The notes under the pieces were generated by a model, which saw nothing but the letters and a program-made list of their open reading frames with translations, searched no databases and was not told the origin of the DNA. A program made the position numbers and the translations under genes. This document shows positions 1-5,638 of a DNA stretch of 15,430 nucleotides, in pieces (position 1 is the first letter of the stretch; every line of letters begins with the position of its first letter). The stretch lies in assembly GCA_964579415.1 (NCBI GenBank), contig CAZOGW010000073.1:1-15430 (forward strand). Reading direction: 5' to 3'. This stretch comes from CAZOGW01 sp964579415 (GTDB taxonomy: Bacteria; Actinomycetota; Acidimicrobiia; Spongiisociales; UBA5794).

Positions 1-387
1 GCCACCAAGCAGGCCGTCGTCGGGTTGGGCACCCTGGTGACCAACTTCGGCTCGCTGCTCGGCGCCACCTTCGGGCAGAACGACGCCATCCTCGACGAAG
101 TGCGCCCGGTGAGTCCCATCGGCCTCACCCGCGTCGCCAGCACCGCCGAGATCGCCATCAGCCTGCTCGCCTTCGTCAACGTCTTCGTGGGGACGCTCAA
201 CGTCGTGCCGCTGTACCCGCTCGACGGCGGCCACTTCGCCGTCGCCCTCTACGAGAAGATCCGCGGCCGCGCCGCCGACGTCCGCAAGCTGATCCCCCTC
301 GCCGCCGCAGTGTGGATCTTCATAATCCTGCTCGGCGTGCTGGGCGTCTATTTGGACATCGTGGATCCGATACAGCTCCCGGACTGA
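1..387 (+). CDS. rseP: M50 site-2 protease (RseP/Rip1 type), C-terminal fragment
   Basis: The 5' end is cut by the window edge; the frame is open from base 1 to the TGA at 385-387. What remains is the C-terminal membrane part of an intramembrane zinc metalloprotease. It has a hydrophobic helix (AIAISLLAFVNVFVGTLNVV), then the LYPLDGGH motif, in which the Asp (codon 223-225) is the expected third zinc ligand of the M50 family, and a last helix (about codons 100-118) before a short tail. The HExxH helix and the PDZ domain would lie upstream and are not visible. Family members cut membrane-bound anti-sigma factors and other substrates within the bilayer. In Mycobacterium tuberculosis the order is dxr - rip1 - gcpE(ispG), and the ispG that follows here fits this well. 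The family is clear; orthology to Rip1 is inferred from context. Confidence 0.88.
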   Translation, partial: ATKQAVVGLGTLVTNFGSLLGATFGQNDAILDEVRPVSPIGLTRVASTAEIAISLLAFVNVFVGTLNVVPLYPLDGGHFAVALYEKIRGRAADVRKLIPLAAAVWIFIILLGVLGVYLDIVDPIQLPD

Positions 388-424
388 GCATTGTCAGGGG
401 GCGTGACCTCTCCCGCAGCTAGCC

Positions 425-475
425 AGTACTTGGTACTTGGTACTTGGTAGTCGCGGATACCAAGTACCAAGTACC
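425..475. repeat. Palindromic heptad repeat, copy 1 (perfect 18-bp hairpin)
   Basis: The left arm 432-449 (GGTACTTGGTACTTGGTA) is the exact reverse complement of 458-475, with an 8-nt loop at 450-457. The arms are themselves tandem 7-nt units (GGTACTT), with a further partial unit at 425-431. It sits between rseP and ispG. Related copies lie at 1737-1856, 9137-9205 and 12696-12730, so it is a dispersed family. RNA from either strand would form a stable stem. There is no U tract, so a standard intrinsic terminator is unlikely. Confidence 0.9.
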
Positions 476-514
476 CCCCGGCTCCGGCTCCCCTCGCAGT
501 CCTGCGACGACCTC

Positions 515-520
515 TAGACT
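515..520 (+). promoter_or_regulatory. Candidate -10 element for a leaderless ispG transcript
   Basis: TAGACT fits the actinobacterial TANNNT -10 pattern and ends 7 nt before the GTG start at 528, the spacing expected if transcription starts at the start codon. No Shine-Dalgarno sequence is visible before that GTG. No convincing -35 element was found. The call is inferred from spacing alone. Confidence 0.3.
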
Positions 521-527
521 CCCTTCT

Positions 528-1745
528 GTGATCCCACGGCGCCCTTCTCGGCAGTTGCACGTGGGGCGGGTCCCCGTCGGCGGGGGTGCGCCCGTCACGG
601 TGCAGTCGATGACCACCACCAAGACCCACGACGTCGACGGGACGCTGGCGCAGGTCTACGCCCTGGCGGGGGCGGGCGCCGACCTGGTACGTATCACCTG
701 CAACGAGGTGGAGGCGGCGCAGGGCCTCGCCGAGATCGTGCCCCGCTCCCCGGTCCCCATCATCGCCGACATCCACTTCCAGTACCGGCTCGCCCTGGCC
801 GCCCTCGAGGCCGGCGTCGCCGGGCTGCGCCTCAACCCGGGCAACATCCGCAAGGAAGACCAGATCAAGACGGTGGCACGGGCCGCCGCCGACGCCGGGG
901 TGCCGATCCGGGTCGGGGTCAACGCCGGGTCGCTGGACAAGGACCTCCTCGACAAGTACGGCAGCCCCGTCCCACAGGCGCTGGTCGACTCCGCCCTCAA
1001 GGAGATCCGCTACCTGGACGACGTCGGGTTCCACGACATCAAGATCTCGGTGAAGCACTCCAACGTACCGCTCATGGTCGAGTCCTACCGGCTCCTCGCC
1101 GAGACCGTCGAGTACCCGCTCCACCTCGGCGTCACCGAGGCGGGCCCGCTCCCAGGCGGGCTCATCAAGTCCGTCGCCGGCATCTCAACCCTCCTCCTGG
1201 AGGGAATCGGTGACACCATCCGCTTCTCCCTCACCGCCGACCCGGTGGAGGAGGCCAAGGCGGGTCGCGCCCTGCTGGAGTACCTCGGCCTGCGGGAGCG
1301 CAAGGGCCTCGACCTGATCGCCTGCCCCTCCTGCGGCCGCGCCGAGGTCGACGTGATCCGGGTGGCCGCCGACGCCCAGCGGGTCCTCGAGGCGGAGAAG
1401 CTGCCCATCCAGGTGGCGGTGATGGGCTGCGTGGTCAACGGGCCCGGTGAGGCCCGCGAGGCCGACATCGGCATCGCCGCCGGCAAGGGGAGGGGGCACC
1501 TGTTCATCAAGGGCCAGGTGGTGCGGGTGGTGCCTGAGGCGGAGATGGTCGACGCCCTCCTCGACGAGGCCCGCAAGCTGGTCGCCGAAGGTGTCGAGGC
1601 CCGCCTCGCCGCCGCCGACGTCGGCGCCGCCGCCCTCGCCGAGGAGACCGCCCTGGAACTCCGGGGCCTCAAGGGCGATGCGAATGATGCAGCGGTGAGA
1701 CGTTCCGCGGTGGCCGAAATCGCTCGCGGCGACAGCGGTACTTAG
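528..1745 (+). CDS. ispG: 4-hydroxy-3-methylbut-2-enyl diphosphate synthase (IspG/GcpE)
   Basis: This enzyme of the MEP isoprenoid pathway reductively opens ME-cPP to HMBPP using a [4Fe-4S] cluster. The 405-residue product begins with the family-typical IPRRPSRQLHVGRVPVGGGAP and VQSMTTTKTHDV, the start of the TIM barrel. The cluster motif CPSCGR supplies C266 and C269, and CVVNGPGEA supplies C301 and E308. This spacing equals that of E. coli IspG (270, 273, 305, 312). The GTG at 528 is preferred: the frame is open upstream to a TTG at 444, but those extra 28 codons are translated heptad repeat (TKYQVP). The last 40 or so residues run past the conserved core, and the TAG stop at 1743-1745 lies inside a repeat copy bordering the assembly gap. 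It follows the M50 protease gene as in mycobacteria. No ribosome binding site is seen, so it may be leaderless. Confidence 0.95.
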   Translation: MIPRRPSRQLHVGRVPVGGGAPVTVQSMTTTKTHDVDGTLAQVYALAGAGADLVRITCNEVEAAQGLAEIVPRSPVPIIADIHFQYRLALAALEAGVAGLRLNPGNIRKEDQIKTVARAAADAGVPIRVGVNAGSLDKDLLDKYGSPVPQALVDSALKEIRYLDDVGFHDIKISVKHSNVPLMVESYRLLAETVEYPLHLGVTEAGPLPGGLIKSVAGISTLLLEGIGDTIRFSLTADPVEEAKAGRALLEYLGLRERKGLDLIACPSCGRAEVDVIRVAADAQRVLEAEKLPIQVAVMGCVVNGPGEAREADIGIAAGKGRGHLFIKGQVVRVVPEAEMVDALLDEARKLVAEGVEARLAAADVGAAALAEETALELRGLKGDANDAAVRRSAVAEIARGDSGT

Positions 1746-1856
1746 TACNNNNNNNNNNNNNNNNNNNNNNNNNNNNNNNNNNNNNNNNNNNNNNNNNNNN
1801 NNNNNNNNNNNNNNNNNNNNNNNNNNNNNNNNNNNNNNNNNNNNNNNNCAAGTACC
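1737..1856. repeat. Palindromic heptad repeat, copy 2 (interrupted by assembly gap)
   Basis: GGTACTTAGTAC at 1737-1748 stands directly before the N run and CAAGTACC at 1849-1856 directly after it. The two flanks are the outer ends of the same inverted heptad repeat seen at 425-475, so the unsequenced part very likely holds the rest of the hairpin. The left flank overlaps the ispG stop codon. Confidence 0.75.
1749..1848. other. Assembly gap of exactly 100 N
   Basis: 100 consecutive N, the conventional placeholder for a scaffold join of unknown length. True distance and content are unknown. Both edges are heptad-repeat sequence, so the assembler probably broke on this repeat. The ispG-proS spacing and any promoter for proS in this stretch cannot be read. 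Confidence 0.98.
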
Positions 1857-1902
1857 TCCCCGCTATCCTGCCCGCCCGCACTCCCGAGAGGACCCTTCCC
1901 CC

Positions 1903-3612
1903 TTGCGCTGGTCCAAAGCCTTCATACCCACGCTGCGTGACGACCCGGCCGATGCCGAGGCTCCCAGCCACCGGCTGCTGGTGCGCGGCGGGTTCATCCG
2001 CCAGCTCATGGCCGGTTCGTATTCGCTGCTGCCGCTGGGGATGCGCAGCGCGCAGAAGATCGAACAGATCATCCGCGAGGAGCTCAACGCCATCGGCGCT
2101 CAGGAGTTCCTGCTGCCGGTGGTGCACCCCGCCGAGCCGTGGAAGAGGAGCGGGCGCTGGGACAACGTCGAGGGCATCCTGGTCAAGTTGAAGGACCGCC
2201 GCGGCGCCGACATGCTGCTCGCCATCACCCACGAGGAGATCTTCGCCCTGGTTGCCGGCGAGATGCGCTCCTACCGGGAGTTGCCCCAGATCTGGTACCA
2301 CATCCAGACCAAGTTCCGCGATGAGCCCCGACCCAAGGCGGGCCTGCTGCGGGTGCGGGAGTTCACCATGAAGGACTCCTACAGCTTCGACATCGACAAG
2401 GCGGGGCTGGACCGGGCCTTCGAACTCCACCGCGACGCCTACCACCGCATCTTCGACCGCTTCGGGCTGCGCTGCATCCCGGTGGAGGCGTCGAGCGGCG
2501 CCATGGGCGGCAGCGAGTCGGTGGAGTTCATGATGGCCTCCGACGCCGGGGAGGACTGGACCGCGGTCTGTCGCAACGGCGATTACGCCGCCAACGTGGA
2601 GCGTGCGGTGTCCCGCCTCGCCCCGGTCGAGGACGAGCCGTGGGAGGGCCCCCCGGAGAGGTTCCCCACCCCGGGTCTGCGCACCATCGCCACCCTGGCG
2701 GCGGCCCACGACTTCGCCTCCGCCGAGCGCCAGATCAAATCCCTGGTCTACATGACCAGGGAAGGCCCGCTGCTGGTGCTGCTGCGCGGCGACCACGAGT
2801 TGGAGGAGCAGAAACTGCTCGACGGGCTCCGCATCGGCGAGGCCCGTCCCGCCCAGGCCGAGGAGATCCGCGAGCTGCTCGGCGCCGACCCGGGCAGCCT
2901 GGGCGCGGTCGGTGTCACCGGGGTGCGCATCGTCGCCGACCCGGCGCTGCAGGGCCGCACCAACATGGTCACCGGGGCCAACGAAGACGACTGGCATCTC
3001 CGCGGCGTCGACGTCGCCGGCGACATCGGCGACGTGGAGTGGCTCGACGTGCGCCTGGTCACCGCCGGCGAGCCGTGCGTGGTGTGCGGGTCGCCCCTCG
3101 ACGTGCTGAAGACGATCGAGATCGGGCACATCTTCAAGCTGGGCACCTACTACTCCGAGTCGATGGGGATCACCGTGCTCGACGAGAGCGGTGTCGAGGT
3201 GCCCGTCCAGATGGGGTCGTACGGCATCGGCGTGGGGCGCAACATGGCGGCGGTGGTGGAGGCCCATCACGACGAGAAGGGCATCGTCTGGCCGGTGTCG
3301 GTGGCGCCCTACGAGGTGGTGGTGACCGTGGTCAAGGTCGGCGACGAAGCCTCGATGGCCGAGGCGGAGCGGTTCTACGCCGAGCTGGGCGCCGCCGGTG
3401 TCGACGTCCTCCTCGACGACCGCGACGAGCGTCCCGGCGTCAAGTTCAACGACGCCGAGCTCATCGGCATCCCCTACCGGATCACGGTGGGCCCCAGGGG
3501 TGTGTCCAACGGCGAGGTGGAGCTCACCGTCCGCGCCACCGGCGAGACCACGACGCTACCGCTGGGCGACGCCGTGTCGGCGGTTGTGGAGCGCGTCGCC
3601 GCCGAGAGGTAG
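1903..3612 (+). CDS. proS: Prolyl-tRNA synthetase (bacterial type, ProS)
   Basis: Class II aminoacyl-tRNA synthetase that charges tRNA-Pro with proline. The 569-residue length is that of bacterial-type ProRS with the internal editing (INS) domain. The N-terminus (MRWSKAFIPTLRDDPADAEA, SHRLLVRGGFIRQLMAGSYSL) is typical. Motif 2 is at about residues 136-158 (TKFRDE, then REFTMKDSYSF). The YbaK-like INS editing region lies at roughly 225-400. Motif 3 is GSYGIGVGRNMAAVVE, starting at residue 438, with the class II arginine at 446. The C-terminal anticodon-binding domain starts at about WPVSVAPYEVVV. The TTG start is chosen because GAGAGGAC at 1885-1892 is a well-placed ribosome binding site and the protein start matches the family. 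A possible -10 (TATCCT, 1864-1869) lies upstream; any -35 would be in the gap. It ends 84 bp before the convergent protease gene. Confidence 0.96.
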   Translation: MRWSKAFIPTLRDDPADAEAPSHRLLVRGGFIRQLMAGSYSLLPLGMRSAQKIEQIIREELNAIGAQEFLLPVVHPAEPWKRSGRWDNVEGILVKLKDRRGADMLLAITHEEIFALVAGEMRSYRELPQIWYHIQTKFRDEPRPKAGLLRVREFTMKDSYSFDIDKAGLDRAFELHRDAYHRIFDRFGLRCIPVEASSGAMGGSESVEFMMASDAGEDWTAVCRNGDYAANVERAVSRLAPVEDEPWEGPPERFPTPGLRTIATLAAAHDFASAERQIKSLVYMTREGPLLVLLRGDHELEEQKLLDGLRIGEARPAQAEEIRELLGADPGSLGAVGVTGVRIVADPALQGRTNMVTGANEDDWHLRGVDVAGDIGDVEWLDVRLVTAGEPCVVCGSPLDVLKTIEIGHIFKLGTYYSESMGITVLDESGVEVPVQMGSYGIGVGRNMAAVVEAHHDEKGIVWPVSVAPYEVVVTVVKVGDEASMAEAERFYAELGAAGVDVLLDDRDERPGVKFNDAELIGIPYRITVGPRGVSNGEVELTVRATGETTTLPLGDAVSAVVERVAAER

Positions 3613-3624
3613 CGCACCGCGGCC

Positions 3625-3665
3625 GGGTCGGGGACTCTGCGGCACGGTCTCGACCGCGCCGACCC
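3625..3665. terminator. Possible hairpin terminator between convergent proS and protease genes
   Basis: GGGTCGG (3625-3631) can pair with CCGACCC (3659-3665), enclosing a smaller hairpin CGGT-CTCG-ACCG (3645-3656). It lies in the 83-bp gap between two converging genes, where a bidirectional terminator is expected. There is no U tract in either direction, so the call rests on position and structure only. Confidence 0.3.
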
Positions 3666-3695
3666 CGAGCGGATCGACGCGGTCGGGCGCCAGGG

Positions 3696-4895
3696 TCACT
3701 CCAGGGTGAACCCGGCCGAGACCGTGGCGGTGCTGCCGCCGGTGAAGAAGATGGTCGCCACCAGCGAGTAGCCGCCCGGGTTCATGCGGGCCGTCTTCAT
3801 CGGGTGGGCCAGGCCGTCGGCGCGGGTCCCGAAGAAGTCGAACGGGGCGGCACTGTCGGTCTTGGGCTGGTGGCCGGAGAGGTTGAAGGTGACCCGGTCG
3901 ATGCCCTCCGGGTCACCGGACACGAAGACGAACACCTCACCCGAGACCGTCGCCTCGTCCAGAGCGGCCGGGTTGCTGCGGTCGGGGGATCCGCTGAACG
4001 CCAGCGAGTAGCCCGGCGGGGGCGGCGGCGGCGGAGGCGGCGGCGGAGGGGGAGGAGGCGGCGCGCCGGAGATGATGGGGCCGATCCACGCCTCGAAGGC
4101 CGCCACCTCGGTGAAGACGCTGGGAGCGGAGGGGTCCCCGCAGTCCGACGTTCCGTGGCTGGTCACCCCGGCCTGGATGTACCCGCCCTCGCCGTCGGGG
4201 ACCACCAGCGGGCCTCCGCTGTCGCCCTTGCAGGTGTCGACCGTCCCGTTGGCGGGATCGCCGGCACACAACATGATGGCGGGCACCAGCTTGGAACCGG
4301 TGCTGGTGGTGGCGCACTCGGCATCGGTCATGACGGGCATGTTCCCCACCTGGAGCACGGTCGGCTTCTTGTTGCCGACGCCGTAGAGGCCCCATCCCAT
4401 CACGGTGGCCGACGTCCCCGGGACCCACGCCGAGGCGTTCGCCGCCGTCGCCAGCGTCACCGCAGGTGCCGATGTCGGCGACGCCAGTTCGATGAGCGCA
4501 ATGTCGTTGTTGCGCCGGCCGCCGTACCCGGGGTGGACCACGATCGAGGCGACGTCGACCCGTGCGCCTTCGTCGCCGGAGAGGTCCCGGCGGTTGACGA
4601 CGATGTCGATGTCGCCCGGTCCGAAGTCGAGCACGCAGTGCGCCGCGGTCATCACCCAGGTGGAGGCGACGACAGAGGCTCCGCACAGGTGCGCCTTGTG
4701 CGAATCGGGTTGGGAAGCCGCAACGACGGCTGCCATGAACGGGAAGGCGCCGGGTGCCGCCGGCTGACCTCCATGGACCGCCAGCACCGCGGGCGCCACC
4801 CCCACCGCCAGCGACACCGCCACGACGAGCGCCAGCAGCGATCGTCGCGACCAGCTACCGACGCTCCGCAGCCGACTCTCACGCCTGGTCGACAT
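3696..4895 (-). CDS. Secreted trypsin-like serine protease (S1 family) with polyproline linker and C-terminal beta domain
   Basis: The 399-residue exported endopeptidase has, in order, a signal peptide (twin Arg, hydrophobic core LLALVVAVSLAVGVAPAVLA, residues 1-39), an S1 peptidase domain (40-275), 16 consecutive prolines (279-294) and a C-terminal beta-rich domain of about 105 residues. The catalytic triad is H86 (TAAHC), D131 (NNDIALIEL) and S226 (CKGDSGGPL). D220, six residues before S226, predicts cleavage after Arg/Lys. Six cysteines match the three conserved disulfides (71-87, 194-210, 222-252). The mature end would be VHGGQPA, directly after the predicted signal-peptidase site. The ATG at 4895 is chosen because the signal peptide starts there; the frame is open further upstream but only as an overlap with rimP. 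It lies antisense between proS and the nusA operon, so it is probably an accessory insertion. The substrate is unknown. The C-terminal domain resembles Ig-like sandwiches, an inference from its strand pattern. Confidence 0.92.
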   Translation of the reverse strand: MSTRRESRLRSVGSWSRRSLLALVVAVSLAVGVAPAVLAVHGGQPAAPGAFPFMAAVVAASQPDSHKAHLCGASVVASTWVMTAAHCVLDFGPGDIDIVVNRRDLSGDEGARVDVASIVVHPGYGGRRNNDIALIELASPTSAPAVTLATAANASAWVPGTSATVMGWGLYGVGNKKPTVLQVGNMPVMTDAECATTSTGSKLVPAIMLCAGDPANGTVDTCKGDSGGPLVVPDGEGGYIQAGVTSHGTSDCGDPSAPSVFTEVAAFEAWIGPIISGAPPPPPPPPPPPPPPPPGYSLAFSGSPDRSNPAALDEATVSGEVFVFVSGDPEGIDRVTFNLSGHQPKTDSAAPFDFFGTRADGLAHPMKTARMNPGGYSLVATIFFTGGSTATVSAGFTLE

Positions 4896-4899
4896 ACCG

Positions 4900-4932
4900 A
4901 AACCCCCCGGTTTCCCCGGCCGATGCGGCCGG
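4900..4932 (-). promoter_or_regulatory. Two small hairpins in the 5' leader of the protease gene
   Basis: Read on the - strand, CCGGCC and GGCCGG (4932-4916, 5-nt loop) form a 6-bp stem. Next, AAACC and GGTTT (4913-4900) form a 5-bp stem with GGGG in the loop, just before the ATG at 4895. The G-run is the only Shine-Dalgarno-like stretch, so the second hairpin could limit its access. This is structural observation only. Confidence 0.3.
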
Positions 4933-5009
4933 TCCAGAAATTGCGGCTCGACTCTAGCGCGCCGGGTGGAGGTGGCTCTACGGGCTCCGCAGAGCGGGTA
5001 GCGCGGTGC

Positions 5010-5015
5010 TATCAT
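5010..5015 (+). promoter_or_regulatory. Candidate -10 element of the rimP-nusA-infB operon
   Basis: TATCAT matches the TATAAT consensus at five of six positions. It lies 114 bp before the rimP start, in the divergent region shared with the protease gene. No clear -35 is seen at 16-18 bp upstream. Transcription from about 5022 would give a leader of roughly 105 nt that contains the hairpin at 5047-5073. Confidence 0.3.
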
Positions 5016-5046
5016 CACATTCCAATTGAGATTTCGTACGTCTCGA

Positions 5047-5073
5047 GGTGGGCCTGGGCCCGCCTTGTTTTTT
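5047..5073 (+). terminator. Intrinsic terminator or attenuator in the rimP-nusA leader
   Basis: GGTGGGC (5047-5053), a 4-nt loop CTGG and GCCCGCC (5058-5064) form a 7-bp GC-rich stem with one G-U pair. TTGTTTTTT (5065-5073) follows at once, the form of a Rho-independent terminator and rare in DNA this GC-rich. It points toward rimP and ends 56 bp before its start, so it either attenuates the operon or stops antisense read-through from proS. A second GGTGGGC at 5074-5080 could pair with the same GCCCGCC, with the U tract in the loop. Confidence 0.65.
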
Positions 5074-5129
5074 GGTGGGCGGCGCGGCTCGCGGCGTACG
5101 GTTGCGGAACTGTGAAAGGACAGAGCGAA

Positions 5130-5627
5130 GTGGCCGACGCGGCCGAGAACTTGTGGCAGATCATCCAGCCCTATGTCGATGCCGAAGGCATCGAGCTCGA
5201 CGACGTCGAGGTGTTGGGTTCGGAAGGCGCCAGCATCGTGCGGGTCACCGTCGATGCCGGCGAGCCGGTCGACGTGGACCGCATCGCCCGGATCTCGCGG
5301 GGTGTGTCCCGCCTTCTCGACGAGACGGACCCCATCGGCGGGTCCTACACCCTGGAGGTGTCCTCGCCCGGGCTGGAGCGCAAGTTGCGACGTCCCCGTC
5401 ATTTCGAGAAGTCCGTCGGGTCCGAGGTGAAGGTCAAGACCAGGGGCCCCGTCGACGGCGAGCGGACCCACCGCGGCCTCCTCGTCGCCGCCACCGACGA
5501 CGGATTCACGGTCGCTCTCACCGACGCAACCGACGGTGCCGAACGCAGCTTCGCCTACGACGACGTATCCACGGCGCGCACCGTCTTCGTATGGGAGAAG
5601 AGCACCAAGCCGGGGAAACGGCCCTAG
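5130..5627 (+). CDS. rimP: Ribosome maturation factor RimP
   Basis: RimP binds free 30S subunits and helps late assembly of the 16S 3' domain. The 165-residue product has the two-domain layout of the family. The N-terminal alpha/beta domain runs to about 85 and holds GIELDDVEVLGSEG, VRVTVD and the signature YTLEVSSPGLERKLRRPRHF. The rest is a C-terminal SH3-like beta domain. The GTG at 5130 is chosen because AAAGGA (5115-5120) is a well-spaced ribosome binding site; a GTG six codons upstream (5112) is the alternative. The gene opens the rimP-nusA-infB operon and ends 11 nt before nusA. The rimP-nusA pairing is conserved across bacteria and supports the identification. Confidence 0.94.
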   Translation: MADAAENLWQIIQPYVDAEGIELDDVEVLGSEGASIVRVTVDAGEPVDVDRIARISRGVSRLLDETDPIGGSYTLEVSSPGLERKLRRPRHFEKSVGSEVKVKTRGPVDGERTHRGLLVAATDDGFTVALTDATDGAERSFAYDDVSTARTVFVWEKSTKPGKRP

Positions 5628-5638
5628 AAGGAGCAACG

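Noticed and set aside
425..475. CRISPR array
   Set aside because: Units are 7 nt, contiguous and inverted, with no spacers of regular length and no cas genes.
1669..3270. Long - strand frame opposite proS, crossing the gap
   Set aside because: High-GC shadow frame of proS; it runs through the N block and has no recognisable domain.
4014..4061. G-rich tract on the + strand as a regulatory G-quadruplex
   Set aside because: It is simply the complement of 16 proline codons in the protease linker; no evidence for a regulatory role.
5026..5031. TTGAGA as a -35 element for rimP
   Set aside because: No -10 motif at a proper distance downstream; that position is the GC stem of the terminator hairpin.
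2640..5111. Long + strand open frame leading into rimP
   Set aside because: It is a GC-rich shadow of proS and of the antisense protease; composition is Arg/Gly/His-rich without domains. Only the part from 5130 is RimP.
4896..5636. Upstream extension of the serine protease frame on the - strand
   Set aside because: It is antisense to rimP; the signal peptide begins at ATG 4895, and the upstream translation has no family features.
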